NCBI GenBank assembly: GCA_017431625.1
Contig: JAFRKQ010000017.1
Span: 1-45,440 of the forward strand
Source: a bacterium
Lineage (GTDB): Bacteria; Patescibacteriota; Microgenomatia; UBA1400; PJMF01
Length of the DNA stretch: 45,440 nucleotides
Direction of reading: 5' to 3'
Position 1 is the stretch's first letter, and each line of letters starts with the position of its first letter. The notes beneath the pieces were generated by a model. It saw only the letters and a program-made list of their open reading frames with translations. It was not told the DNA's origin and ran no database searches. The translations under genes and the position numbers were made by a program. Of this stretch, positions 8,522 through 18,144 are shown piece by piece.

Positions 8522-11500
8522 ATGATGCGCAACTGGAGCAGCAAATTATTTTTAGCGATGGTCTTTTTGTTTTTGGCTCTCGCTCATAGTCGAGCTGCCA
8601 CTCAAACCAAAACTGTCGCTTTTAATTTCGGCGCCAATTGGTCTCGCTCTTTACTAGTGCCTTTTGGTTTGGATGAGAATTTAAAATTTGATCCGGAAGA
8701 TTTTCGCACCTGCATTAATCCCGAAAAATCTTGTCATCAGGATAATTACCGCGAGCATCCCGAAGCACAATTAACTATTTATGCGCTCACAAAAGACCAA
8801 CTCTTACAGACACTCGTTCATGATGAAAATTGGAATGCCCGCCCTTGTGGCGACTATGCCAATAATTATCAGCAGATAGTAACTACCACTCTGGGCGCTC
8901 TCGCTCATGACAACTACGAGCTGAAAGTCGATGGCTTTGGCGCTTGGTGCGTGGTGGCTCAAGTGGATAGTCACATTCAGAGTGCGCTTTTTACTCGCTC
9001 GCCGATTGGTGCGATGCTTAAAAACACTGACGATGCTTTGGTCTTATGGTCTCAGGATTTGGCGACAGGCAACCAAATTTTTCATGGCAGCGGCAAGTAT
9101 TATTCTCTTTTGGGACAAGTGAATTTATTGGGTGAGTATAGCTTTGGTGATGATCAACTAACAGTTGTTCCTTACCTGGAAAATGCGGATATTATGTTGG
9201 TGGAGACTGATCGCGGCTACGCTTTGATTCCTTTGGGACTTTATGATTTGGGCTATCAAAACAGTGACGATCACTGCCGTTACAGCCGCTGTCGCGCTAG
9301 AGAAATCTATCGCCCTAGTGAGCGTGACTACGTTTTTACTGACAAGCCGCTTTATCAGAGAGGACAAAAAATATATTTCAAAGCTATCGTGCGTACTGAT
9401 GATGACGCTCGCTATCAACCGCGTCAAGAAGCAATTCCTGTGAAAATTTTTCGTGGTTATTGGGGCGAAAACGATGAAGATCTAGTGTGGCAGCAAAACA
9501 TGACTCCAGATGGATATGGGACGATAGCCGGCGAGTATACAATTCCTCAAGACTGGGATTTTGATTACTATCGTTTGGTGCTTCCAGGAGGTAGCCGTAG
9601 CTTTAACGTGAGTGAATATGTCAAACCGGAATATACGCTGACAATTGACGCACCTACCACCCACACTGTTTCTGGTGATCCACTTGGCGCCACTATCAAT
9701 GGCGAAAACTATTCTGGTCAACCTATGATTGGCTATCAAATCGATTGGTGTTGGCAGTCTGGTTATGAAGGGGGTTATGGTGTTCCTAGTTGTAATAACT
9801 GGCAAAGCACTATTTTGAATTCGCAAGGCCAAGCCCAGCTCACCCTCCCAGGAACACTAGAGCGACGCGACAACGACTATTACAATAGTGCTCGCTATTA
9901 TTTGCTCATTCGTCATAGTGATGGCGCTAGTGAACCCACCTATGAAAGTAGGAATTTTACCATTGATTACACACCTTTTTCTTTTGTGTGGGATAGTCAG
10001 GACAGCAAATGGCAAATAGGACAGCCAAGCAAAATCAGTGGGCACATCGAGTCTAGTCGAGCCAATGTTAGCCCTGCCAATCGACAAGTCAAAATGCACG
10101 TTGATGTCCACGACCATGTTGGTAAAGAATATAAACTAATATCAACTGCTGATTTGCAAACTACCACTGACACTCAGGGTCATTTTAGTTTTGACTTTAC
10201 CCCGAAAAATTATGGTAATTATCACTTATCATTTAGTGTTTATACCAATGACTACCTGTATACTACTAGCAGCCTTTATCGTACCATCTCTCATCAAGCT
10301 GCCCCAACTCCTACGCCAATTAGTAGTCAACAAGATGATGACCATAGTCGAGATTTAGCTCTAGATCTTGAAGGAACACAATTAACCAGTGATGATCAAA
10401 TAACTGCTAATTTTGCAGTGGGCACAGAGCTAGAAAAGCGTAATTACTTTCTTGGGTTTGGCCGTCAAAGATTGGATCGCTGGGCTATAGACAATTTCAC
10501 CAGCGCCACCACAACACGCCGCTATGATCTTGATGACGCCGACTATCCTAATACTTATGCCGAGGTTTCACTTTTTAATCGTAATGCTTATCAATCCACG
10601 AGTAGTGAGATAGAAATGGATAAACGCGCCAAAAAAATAGCTTTGCAAATTAGCACTGATCGTGATGTCTATCACCCCGGTGAGCAAGTCAAAGTCAAAA
10701 TACAAACTCGCAATGAACTTACTGGACAACCAATGTCTGCCCAAGTAACACTTTGGACTATTGATGAGGCACTTTTGGCTCTCGAAAGCGATAGACGACC
10801 AGAAATTTCTGAGTTTTTCTGGTTTGAGCGTTATCATTGGATTCAAACTTTCCACTCACTCGAATCCCTCGGTCTCTATGGTGCTGAAAGGGGCGGTGGG
10901 GGCGGTGGCGATGATCTGCGCGATATTTTCAAGGACACTGCTTATTGGAATCCCAATATTGTCACTGATGACAATGGTATAGCTGAGATTGAGTTTACGC
11001 TACCAGACAATCTCACCAGTTGGATTCTTACTGGTGTGGCTACCACCGCGCAAACTGAAGTTGGTGAGGCGCAAACGCGTTTACAAGTGAAAAAAGATAT
11101 TGTGGCGCGCATTTTGGCTCCAGAAAAACTGCGTGTCGGCGATCATTTTGACCTGGGTATTATTGCTAGCAATTTCACCGATCAAGCAGAAACTTTTCGC
11201 TTGACATGGCATGCCGACTCTGCTTTGCAAACTCTCAGCAGTCTTCCAGAACCCTTTGTGATCCAACCTCACAGTAGCGTAACTATCACTCTGCCCACCA
11301 AAGCCGTAAGTGAGAACACGCAAGTAAAAATCACGGCTGGAGTGGAAAATTTGTTTCATCCAGAATTGAGTGATAGTTTGATCAAAACAGTGGAAATATT
11401 ACCTTATGGTTATGAACAAAAAACTTCACACTTTGCACTACGTCCCACTACCATACCTTTGGAGATCAAACCCGATACCCAAGCTAAGCGTTCACATTTG

Positions 11501-13330
11501 GAAGTGGACATTGCCACTGATATTCTTTCAAGCCTGCGTACAGCCATGAAAGATCTACTTGTTTATCCTCACGGTTGCGTAGAACAAATAACTAGCAAAT
11601 TAATCCCGATTTTAATGGTACGCAATTATGAGCTATTTGCAGCCAATGATTTTGAGGTGAATTTAGATGACCTTACCCAACAAGGAATTAAAAATTTAGC
11701 TAAATTACAAAATTACAATGGCGGTTGGGGATTCTGGGAACCAAAAGGCAATAGTCACACTTTCAAAACAACCTATGTTGTCAAATACTTATTGCAAGCT
11801 AATAATGAACAAACACCAGTTGACAGTGCGATCTTTACAAATGCAGCCGCTTATCTTCGCGACCAACTCAAACAGTTTAATCAAGTCAGTGATGTTCGCC
11901 GGCTTACCCCTAGTCAAATCAGCAAACTTACAAGCAGTCTTTACGGACTCCAATTGATCGATCAAGCACTCGCCGACGATAATTGGGAACCATGGCAGCT
12001 CGATACTTCTGGTCTTAAACAACCAAGTTTTTATCATCAATTGCTCAAAGATACACAAATTCAAGACACTGATATTTTATCATGGTTGGTAGAGAGTGAT
12101 TTGTTATTTAATGATCAGACGGCCGCTAGCCAACATTTACAACAGATGTTAGCCAGTTTGGACGTGCCACGTGAATATAGCGATGAAAACTCGGCCCGTT
12201 ACCGTAGCGATGAGAGCGATTTAGCTCTAGCCGTACAAGCACTCGTTGCCTACAGTCAAGCTTACGGCGAGCGGCCGGAACTTGACACCCTCGTGACTCA
12301 ACTTTTGGCTGTGAGAAAGCATGCTGGCTGGTTGAGTACTTTTGCCACCGCTCAAGCCATCGAAGCTCTGACCAAATGGCGTCAATATCGTCCCGAAAAC
12401 ATTATCCTCGATCACTATCAAATATTACTAGATAACCAAGTTATTGGTGACATAGATTTTGCCAAAACTAATAAACAATACCAACATTTTAGTTTTGATT
12501 TAGACAAACTAAAATATAAACAAGGACAACTGGAAATCAAAAGTGTCAATGCTAGCAGTAGTCCTGTTTTTACCACCGTAAATTTAAGTCAGTGGCGCAC
12601 TAGCAGCAACGACGCTCTCACCAATGATCAACTCATAATTCACAAAGCTTATGTGCGTGAAGGTCAAAATGCAAATCAGGCTCTCAAAAATGGTGACGTT
12701 ATTACCATCTATGTGGGATTGGAAAATAAAGGTCGCAAGCGTCATTATGTTACCTTTCAGGACTATCTACCTGCCAATTTGCGCCCCTTATATGCCAATA
12801 ACCACAATTGGCATGGACAAATTTTTAGTTTTACTGGCGTGAGTGGTACTTTTAACATTTTACCAACTGGTATGACTCTTGTCTCTTACAAAGCAGTGGT
12901 AACCAATACTCATCAACAAGTCTCAGTATTACCAACCAGTGCCAGTGCTATGTACGAACCCAATTTTGCCGCGCGAACTGGAATGACCGAAAATTGGCAA
13001 TTTGTGAGCGAACGCCCCTCTTGGGCATATCAAAAGCATCCAACTGACAACCAGGTAATAACCAGTGTCACTGTTGACGACATTGATTTAATGTCAGAAA
13101 TCGAGTCAACTCAAACGCCAAAGACGACATCCACTTGGTGGTTGTTTGTCGCCACATTAATCATGATCACTGTCATTACCATAATAATAGCAATGCGTCT
13201 CTATCCTTTAGCTATCCGACGTCTGTGGCTGCGACTAAAAATTGCAGCGCTGACAGTTAGACAAAAAATGAATCACCAGCAGTCGAATAAAAATACGCCA
13301 GAAAGTCATCATGAACAAGAATCCAATTAA
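8522..13330 (+). CDS. Surface alpha-2-macroglobulin with intact thioester motif (paralogue 2)
   Basis: This 1,602-residue paralogue is collinear with the first. It has an N-terminal signal segment ending near HSRAATQT, MG domains, YVFTDKPLYQRGQ near residue 275, a glycine run with DDLRDIFKDTAYW near residue 790, the thioester motif GCVEQ with Cys at about 1019, GGWGFWEPKG in the toroid, and a C-terminal transmembrane helix (about 1537-1558) followed by a ~44-residue basic tail. The expected role is covalent trapping of attacking proteases at the outer face of the membrane. The bait-containing region and the N-terminus differ most from paralogue 1, consistent with different protease targets, but that is inference. 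The last 20 bp overlap the Memo-family gene, indicating co-translation. No serine-protease or PBP1C gene is adjacent. Confidence 0.93.
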   Translation: MMRNWSSKLFLAMVFLFLALAHSRAATQTKTVAFNFGANWSRSLLVPFGLDENLKFDPEDFRTCINPEKSCHQDNYREHPEAQLTIYALTKDQLLQTLVHDENWNARPCGDYANNYQQIVTTTLGALAHDNYELKVDGFGAWCVVAQVDSHIQSALFTRSPIGAMLKNTDDALVLWSQDLATGNQIFHGSGKYYSLLGQVNLLGEYSFGDDQLTVVPYLENADIMLVETDRGYALIPLGLYDLGYQNSDDHCRYSRCRAREIYRPSERDYVFTDKPLYQRGQKIYFKAIVRTDDDARYQPRQEAIPVKIFRGYWGENDEDLVWQQNMTPDGYGTIAGEYTIPQDWDFDYYRLVLPGGSRSFNVSEYVKPEYTLTIDAPTTHTVSGDPLGATINGENYSGQPMIGYQIDWCWQSGYEGGYGVPSCNNWQSTILNSQGQAQLTLPGTLERRDNDYYNSARYYLLIRHSDGASEPTYESRNFTIDYTPFSFVWDSQDSKWQIGQPSKISGHIESSRANVSPANRQVKMHVDVHDHVGKEYKLISTADLQTTTDTQGHFSFDFTPKNYGNYHLSFSVYTNDYLYTTSSLYRTISHQAAPTPTPISSQQDDDHSRDLALDLEGTQLTSDDQITANFAVGTELEKRNYFLGFGRQRLDRWAIDNFTSATTTRRYDLDDADYPNTYAEVSLFNRNAYQSTSSEIEMDKRAKKIALQISTDRDVYHPGEQVKVKIQTRNELTGQPMSAQVTLWTIDEALLALESDRRPEISEFFWFERYHWIQTFHSLESLGLYGAERGGGGGGDDLRDIFKDTAYWNPNIVTDDNGIAEIEFTLPDNLTSWILTGVATTAQTEVGEAQTRLQVKKDIVARILAPEKLRVGDHFDLGIIASNFTDQAETFRLTWHADSALQTLSSLPEPFVIQPHSSVTITLPTKAVSENTQVKITAGVENLFHPELSDSLIKTVEILPYGYEQKTSHFALRPTTIPLEIKPDTQAKRSHLEVDIATDILSSLRTAMKDLLVYPHGCVEQITSKLIPILMVRNYELFAANDFEVNLDDLTQQGIKNLAKLQNYNGGWGFWEPKGNSHTFKTTYVVKYLLQANNEQTPVDSAIFTNAAAYLRDQLKQFNQVSDVRRLTPSQISKLTSSLYGLQLIDQALADDNWEPWQLDTSGLKQPSFYHQLLKDTQIQDTDILSWLVESDLLFNDQTAASQHLQQMLASLDVPREYSDENSARYRSDESDLALAVQALVAYSQAYGERPELDTLVTQLLAVRKHAGWLSTFATAQAIEALTKWRQYRPENIILDHYQILLDNQVIGDIDFAKTNKQYQHFSFDLDKLKYKQGQLEIKSVNASSSPVFTTVNLSQWRTSSNDALTNDQLIIHKAYVREGQNANQALKNGDVITIYVGLENKGRKRHYVTFQDYLPANLRPLYANNHNWHGQIFSFTGVSGTFNILPTGMTLVSYKAVVTNTHQQVSVLPTSASAMYEPNFAARTGMTENWQFVSERPSWAYQKHPTDNQVITSVTVDDIDLMSEIESTQTPKTTSTWWLFVATLIMITVITIIIAMRLYPLAIRRLWLRLKIAALTVRQKMNHQQSNKNTPESHHEQESN

Positions 13331-14174
13331 CCAAAAAGCCAAAATTCGGTTTTTAACTGATAAAGTTTTGTGGTTTTGGAGCGGTTTGTGGTTAATTTGT
13401 GTAACTGCCAGCATTCATTTGTACACCCAACTGTATGTACCTACACCCGCAGTGTTGTCAGCCGTCGATCAACCGGTTGCTGACACACCGACATCTTCTA
13501 ATTCTCACCAGCGTTTAGTCGGTGGTATTGTTCCGCATCATCTTTTGATCAAAAGCCAAATTATCCAATTCTTAGTTGAACTTCAGGCCGATCAGCCGCA
13601 GGCCAAACACCTAGTAGTCCTTTTACCCAATCATCATGAGCATGGTGGCATCAAACCCGTGGTCACTACCAAAGATCAAGAATTTTGGTCAAAATATGCT
13701 ATTAATAGCAATGTTGCTTATAATGATAATACTATCACCCAAGAAGAAAGTGTTGATACGTGGCAAACACTTTTACACGATGGCCAACTTGATTGGCAAT
13801 TACATCCGATTCTTGTGAGCGCCAGTACCAGCGATGATGATTGGTTGGCTTTACAAAATTTGATTCATGAGCTGATTTCACAAAATATTTTGGTCATTAC
13901 TAGTGTCGATTTTTCCCACTATCGCAGTTTGCAAGACGCTGAACAATTTGATCAGCAAACTCAAAAAGCGATGGTAGCTTATAATTTGAGTGAGATTTTG
14001 ACTTATAATAATGATCATGTCGACTCGCCAAAAATTCTCGCACTGGCCGTTAGCCTCGCACGTGATCATGAATTTGAATTTGATTGGCGCTGGCATGGCA
14101 ACTCGCAAAACGCTCAACCGCTAGTTGATGAGCATAATACTACTAGTTACTTTATAGTTGGTTTTGTACAATAG
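13311..14174 (+). CDS. Membrane-anchored AmmeMemoRadiSam system protein B (Memo family)
   Basis: The 287-residue protein begins with a basic segment and one transmembrane helix (about 22-42), then a short linker and a Memo-like domain: VGGIVPHHLLI near residue 70, VVLLPNHHEHGG near 100, and ITSVDFSHY near 198. Memo proteins share the fold of class III extradiol dioxygenases; bacterial members often occur with AMMECR1 and radical-SAM partners, and their reaction is unknown. Here neither partner is visible in the window, and the N-terminal anchor would place the domain outside the cell. The start overlaps the end of the alpha-2-macroglobulin gene by 20 bp, and a Shine-Dalgarno-like GAAAG lies upstream inside that gene. 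The family call is fairly sure; the function is open. Confidence 0.8.
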   Translation: MNKNPINQKAKIRFLTDKVLWFWSGLWLICVTASIHLYTQLYVPTPAVLSAVDQPVADTPTSSNSHQRLVGGIVPHHLLIKSQIIQFLVELQADQPQAKHLVVLLPNHHEHGGIKPVVTTKDQEFWSKYAINSNVAYNDNTITQEESVDTWQTLLHDGQLDWQLHPILVSASTSDDDWLALQNLIHELISQNILVITSVDFSHYRSLQDAEQFDQQTQKAMVAYNLSEILTYNNDHVDSPKILALAVSLARDHEFEFDWRWHGNSQNAQPLVDEHNTTSYFIVGFVQ

Positions 14175-14244
14175 GAGTTACACTGCTTAACCACATATGG
14201 AAAATGCTTAAATAAATTAGTATCAGCAACTACTTATCAAGTAG

Positions 14245-14622
14245 CTAATTATGTTGTTCACGTAAAAAGTTTTCCAAAATCACTGCTGCCGCATAATGAT
14301 CAATCGGTTCGCGTCTTTTTTTAGCTGAAGCAGTTTTTAGCCACTCGTGCACTTGAAAACTTGTTAGTGTCTCATCAATAAAAGTAATTGGCAAAGATGT
14401 TACTGATTGTAGTTGTTGCACAAAATTTTGAGTTTTTTTGGCCATCTCATTTTCGCTCAAGCCTACAACAATTTGTTGGATGTGATGTTGGCTGATTAGA
14501 TCCTCAATCTTAGCAATTAAGTATATGTCATTAGGAAGAATCATCAGCGGTTGTGCCAAACTCGCATACGACACTGCCACACCGACTCGTTTAGTACCAT
14601 AATCAAGACTCAAGACTTTCAT
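14245..14622 (-). CDS. ruvX: Putative Holliday junction resolvase / pre-16S rRNA nuclease YqgF
   Basis: A 125-residue RNase H-fold protein with all expected motifs: LSLDYGTKRVGVA at the N-terminus (first catalytic Asp), IVVGLS near residue 50, FIDETLTS near residue 82 (Glu), and IDHYAAAVIL near residue 107 (last Asp). The length is typical. YqgF/RuvX matures the 5' end of 16S rRNA in E. coli and has been linked to Holliday junction processing; which activity matters here cannot be told from sequence. It is the last gene of a minus-strand operon, starting 1 nt after the sortase stop (TGAgATG). Confidence 0.92.
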   Translation of the reverse strand: MKVLSLDYGTKRVGVAVSYASLAQPLMILPNDIYLIAKIEDLISQHHIQQIVVGLSENEMAKKTQNFVQQLQSVTSLPITFIDETLTSFQVHEWLKTASAKKRREPIDHYAAAVILENFLREQHN

Positions 14623-14623
14623 C

Positions 14624-15364
14624 TCAAACTTTAAGCTCCGCTGTGACTACACCTCGCCGCAAACGTGTTCCCTCAGGTGTACATGTTACCAGTTTAATTT
14701 GTTTTTTACTTTTATCCTGACTCATAATAAAATCATCATCGGGCTGTACTACCTGCAAATCTGTGACTAAAAAAGTATAGGTGACTTCTGCAATAGTTAC
14801 CTGAATCTCATCACCAGGTTCTAAAGTCATGATAGTCGAAAAAAGTCCTTTATATCGCTCTTTATTTGACTCCTTGGGATTATAGAATTGTCGCAGCATT
14901 GAATGGCCAAAAATCACCGGTGCCCCATAGTCACCAATAGCCACATCGGTATTAAATTGTACCAAATTATAATCAATATTTGTACCACCAACCTTAACAA
15001 GAGCATTGTGAATATTGAGTTTATCTATGTCGAGGCGATAGCTTTGTGATGTTTGTTTTTGAGCGTGAAACTTGCCGTTGCTAAACCAGTTTTCAATGTT
15101 GCCATAGTCAATTTCATCAACAATGAGCGGATCGCGGGTAGTGACACTATTAAAATCAGCCAAGATTTTAGGATTGGACTCAAGCTTGGATAAAAACTCA
15201 TCAATTTCAACTGGATACACTATTGATTCTGCTTGAACATCCAACCAGTTTTGCCACCATCCCTGCAAAAAAGGTAAACTCGCTGTCACCATCAAAACGG
15301 CACCGAGTAGCATCGTTAGATAAAGCGGCCATTTAATCTTTTTCACGCTCCTGTCAGCCAACAT
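14624..15364 (-). CDS. Sortase family transpeptidase
   Basis: With the start at 15364 the protein has 246 residues: a basic N-terminus, one membrane helix (about 13-33), a ~95-residue spacer and a sortase beta-barrel. The catalytic residues are visible as His in VIFGHSMLRQFY, Cys in KLVTCTPEG and Arg in TRLRRGVV. Sortases cleave a sorting signal and join surface proteins to wall peptide or to each other. I chose ATG 15364 because it follows the upstream stop by 1 nt and has GGAG about 8 nt upstream; the longer frame to 15412 would overlap the preceding gene. No LPxTG-like protein is seen in the window, so the substrate is elsewhere or uses a non-canonical motif. It is co-transcribed with the preceding membrane protein and with ruvX. 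Confidence 0.9.
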   Translation of the reverse strand: MLADRSVKKIKWPLYLTMLLGAVLMVTASLPFLQGWWQNWLDVQAESIVYPVEIDEFLSKLESNPKILADFNSVTTRDPLIVDEIDYGNIENWFSNGKFHAQKQTSQSYRLDIDKLNIHNALVKVGGTNIDYNLVQFNTDVAIGDYGAPVIFGHSMLRQFYNPKESNKERYKGLFSTIMTLEPGDEIQVTIAEVTYTFLVTDLQVVQPDDDFIMSQDKSKKQIKLVTCTPEGTRLRRGVVTAELKV

Positions 15365-15365
15365 T

Positions 15366-17513
15366 TTACTCTCCGATCTCCTCCGCACTGACAACTTTAA
15401 GCTTGTTGGCATCTTTGGGTAAATTACCAGTTACTGTTGGCGTCAGTTGCGTACTCCAAGTTATCTTGTACTGATCTACTCCGGGATAATTATTCAAAAT
15501 ATTGGTAACTTTATTGATACTCTGACCCAAAAGTGCTTGCTTGATAGCATCCAAATCGATCACACTGACGGTATTTTGTGTTAAATCGAGTTTGACATAA
15601 ATCTGACCATCACTGCGAGCTGTCTTTTTGTCATCCAACGTTGACATCAGTACAAGGTCGCCATCCAGAGCATAGCCCTCTGGCAAAAGCTTTTCCACAG
15701 TGGCTTCACCCACTGGTAAAAAATCATCTTGACTAAAAGCAATCACTGGCACAGTTGCTTGCACATTTAAAAGGACTTCTTCCACTTCATCATCAACCTC
15801 GGCATCAAATTTCATCGAAGTAATCTCAACTTCGTCGACTTGAGGTACTTGATAATTTTTACCTTTCTTTTCCTCAATCTGTTCACGAGCCGCTGATATT
15901 AGTTCATCCTGAGCTAGCTTAACTGCATTGTCATAATCCTCTTGCGAGAAAACATTAATAGTTTTATCTGTGCCGCCACTAAAATCTTCCTTGGAAAAAG
16001 CCTCAATATCATCCTTCACATTGCTCCCGACACGCAAGGACACACCTTTTTTAATATTGCCCGCTGTCCCCATGGTCACGGCTACCACATCTACATCTTT
16101 TTTGGCAAAATCTCGACCGCTATGATCATCTTTTTCTTTGGCAGCCTCAATCGTTATTTCATCTTTAGTTACAAAACTAACGACCCCATTTTCCAATTCA
16201 GTGCCGGCAGGAATTTTACGTTCTTTATCAGTCTTATTGACAATCTCAACTTTACCAGTTGCTTTCTCACCAACATTCTTTTTGCCAGTAGCATTAATAT
16301 GGACATCAACGGAGATTTCACCAGCTTTCACAGTGCCCGGCAACACTAGTTTGTCATAGTCCGCTTGCTTGGCATCGGGATCAATTGTAACATCCAGTGT
16401 TTTAGTAATAAAATCATGCTTGGTGGTAACACTGACTGTCGCTGTACCACTTTGCACTAACCACCAAAAAATTCCTCCAGCCAGACCAAGTAAAATCACA
16501 ATGGCAATCATAATAATCACACCCATCTTGGCACCATGAGACAAAGATTTTTTAGGCTTGTCGGTGGTTATAGGTGTCAAATCATTTGGTTCTACCGAGG
16601 CAACCATTGCCTGGGTTTGTGCTTGTGCTAAACGCTGACGCGACAAAACAGGCATTTCCTCTTTGGCTTCTACTGGTTCTTCTGGAGGTACGCTCGCTTG
16701 ATCGGTTATCTCTGGTTGTGGCGGTTTAATCCATCCGTATGAGCGAGCAATAATTGTCGCGCTAGGCAACAGAATATATGATAATAGAATTTCGCTTCCC
16801 AAAGTTTCGGCTTTAAGCGGCAAGTTAGCAGGCAAAGTATCAAGTTTCATTTGCAATTCCTCAGTAGAAATCTGACCAGAAATGAGATTGACCACCAAAG
16901 GTTCGCTGGGAGCAGTGGCGGGCGTTTGCATCTCGGTTTCAAAAAAAACAGTGTAATCACTACCGAGTTTGCCGGCTAATTGCACCAAAACACTCTTGAA
17001 TTGCTGCGCAAAACCCTCTTCAACTTCTTGAGTGATAGTCTCTACCAGCGTTTTGCCATCATACAGTGAGTAGATAGTTTTTTGTGGGGTAAACTCAATT
17101 ACCAACTGGTGTGTTAATTCCGGAGCGATTTCAATTTTGGCATTAATAACACTTTCAGTATTAGCAACAAAACCTAATGATTCCAGTTGTAAAGCTTCAG
17201 TCATTTTTTGGAACAAATCTTTACGCGTGGGATCAATATCATTGCCAACAATAAAAGATGAGTCAAGGTGAAACAAAGTCTGATGAACTGATTCGCCCTC
17301 TGGCCCCAAATCTTGTAAGCATTGATCGAGTTTTACCAGCAGATCATTATCATTAAAATACGGTCTGGTTGTTGACTTACCCAGTATTTTCACGACTTCA
17401 TCCGCCTCCCACATGGCTGCTTGCACCAAATTGGGCGAAAGCAAAACGCTAAAAAAGCGCTTTGTTACTGGCGTTGTTGACTGTTGGTTATTTTTCTTAA
17501 ATATATTAAACAT
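15366..17513 (-). CDS. PilM-like/baseplate J-like bitopic membrane protein
   Basis: The 715 residues divide into a cytoplasmic domain (about 15-265), an acidic/proline linker (265-325), one transmembrane helix (about 329-354) and a beta-rich extracellular part (356-715). The extracellular part contains GTVKAGEISVDVHINATG and a block with KIPAGTELENGVVSFVT, which resembles the repeats of baseplate J/gp47-like proteins. The N-terminal part, with HLDSSFIVGNDIDPTRKDL and a terminal segment SATIIARSYGW, looks like a degenerate FtsA/PilM-type actin fold, but the ATP-binding motifs are not clear. The protein heads an operon with sortase and ruvX, which suggests a surface assembly or pilus-like role; this is inference. 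Start ATG 17513 has a weak AGAAG ribosome site and is divergent from the YtxH-like gene. Confidence 0.6.
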   Translation of the reverse strand: MFNIFKKNNQQSTTPVTKRFFSVLLSPNLVQAAMWEADEVVKILGKSTTRPYFNDNDLLVKLDQCLQDLGPEGESVHQTLFHLDSSFIVGNDIDPTRKDLFQKMTEALQLESLGFVANTESVINAKIEIAPELTHQLVIEFTPQKTIYSLYDGKTLVETITQEVEEGFAQQFKSVLVQLAGKLGSDYTVFFETEMQTPATAPSEPLVVNLISGQISTEELQMKLDTLPANLPLKAETLGSEILLSYILLPSATIIARSYGWIKPPQPEITDQASVPPEEPVEAKEEMPVLSRQRLAQAQTQAMVASVEPNDLTPITTDKPKKSLSHGAKMGVIIMIAIVILLGLAGGIFWWLVQSGTATVSVTTKHDFITKTLDVTIDPDAKQADYDKLVLPGTVKAGEISVDVHINATGKKNVGEKATGKVEIVNKTDKERKIPAGTELENGVVSFVTKDEITIEAAKEKDDHSGRDFAKKDVDVVAVTMGTAGNIKKGVSLRVGSNVKDDIEAFSKEDFSGGTDKTINVFSQEDYDNAVKLAQDELISAAREQIEEKKGKNYQVPQVDEVEITSMKFDAEVDDEVEEVLLNVQATVPVIAFSQDDFLPVGEATVEKLLPEGYALDGDLVLMSTLDDKKTARSDGQIYVKLDLTQNTVSVIDLDAIKQALLGQSINKVTNILNNYPGVDQYKITWSTQLTPTVTGNLPKDANKLKVVSAEEIGE

Positions 17514-17529
17514 AGTCTATTTTCTTCTA

Positions 17530-17558
17530 TTGACATTTCTTTGTCCATGGGTTACAAT
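17530..17558 (+). promoter_or_regulatory. Promoter of the YtxH-like gene
   Basis: TTGACA (17530-17535) and TACAAT (17553-17558) are 17 bp apart. The ATG at 17604 gives a leader of about 39 nt carrying GAAAGGA, so this is a conventional leadered transcript. Confidence 0.75.
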
Positions 17559-17603
17559 CATACCACATTTTGTAAAAATATACAAGTCATAGAAAGGACT
17601 AAT

Positions 17604-18041
17604 ATGAGTGAAAGACAAAGTAGTTTTTGGCCGGCACTTGCTGGTATGACCATTGGTGCCGCAGCTGGTGCTGTAGCCATGTTTTTTCTCTCCCCTCGCT
17701 CTGGACGTGCTAACAGACGACTTGTGGCCGATAAGTGGGATGAATTTAACGACTATTTAGATGCTGAACGCGATGCCATTACCGATCGCGTTTATGACAT
17801 TTTTGGTGAAGTAAGTGCAATTACCACTTCTCTTTATGACGATGCTCGTCGTTTGTGGGAGTCACAGGTAAAAGCTTTTGAAAAATCACTTGATAAAATT
17901 GACAAAAAATCATATCAAGAAATGGTTGACAATGTGATTGAAAAATTACAAGCCAGCAAGAAATACGAAAGTGATGATTTATCAAAAATCAAGCGTTACT
18001 TAAATTCACAATGGCGCAAACTCGCTGAAGAAATTGGCTAA
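17604..18041 (+). CDS. YtxH-like membrane-anchored protein
   Basis: The 145-residue protein has an N-terminal hydrophobic Gly/Ala segment (ALAGMTIGAAAGAVAMFFL, about 10-29) followed at once by SPRSGRANRR and a long charged helical region. This is the layout of YtxH-domain proteins, which are small membrane proteins of unknown, sometimes stress-related, function. The longer frame to 17484 would cover the promoter; the ATG at 17604 has GAAAGGA about 6 nt upstream. It stands alone between a divergent promoter and a terminator. Confidence 0.7.
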   Translation: MSERQSSFWPALAGMTIGAAAGAVAMFFLSPRSGRANRRLVADKWDEFNDYLDAERDAITDRVYDIFGEVSAITTSLYDDARRLWESQVKAFEKSLDKIDKKSYQEMVDNVIEKLQASKKYESDDLSKIKRYLNSQWRKLAEEIG

Positions 18042-18056
18042 AAATCTTATTGTCTC

Positions 18057-18085
18057 AACTGCTCTCCAACTGGGGAGCAGTTTTT
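18057..18085 (+). terminator. Rho-independent terminator after the YtxH-like gene
   Basis: An 8-bp stem, AACTGCTC/GAGCAGTT, closes a short loop and is followed by TTTGG; the stem end plus tail give a five-T run. It lies 16 bp after the stop codon. Confidence 0.8.
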
Positions 18086-18144
18086 GGGGTCTAGTTTTAA
18101 GTTTTTACCAAGTTGATATTAACGCGTCAAAACAACACACTTTG

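Noticed and set aside
15942-16349. A 135-codon plus-strand frame inside the PilM-like gene
   Set aside because: It lies wholly opposite a well supported coding frame and has the skewed composition of an antisense shadow.
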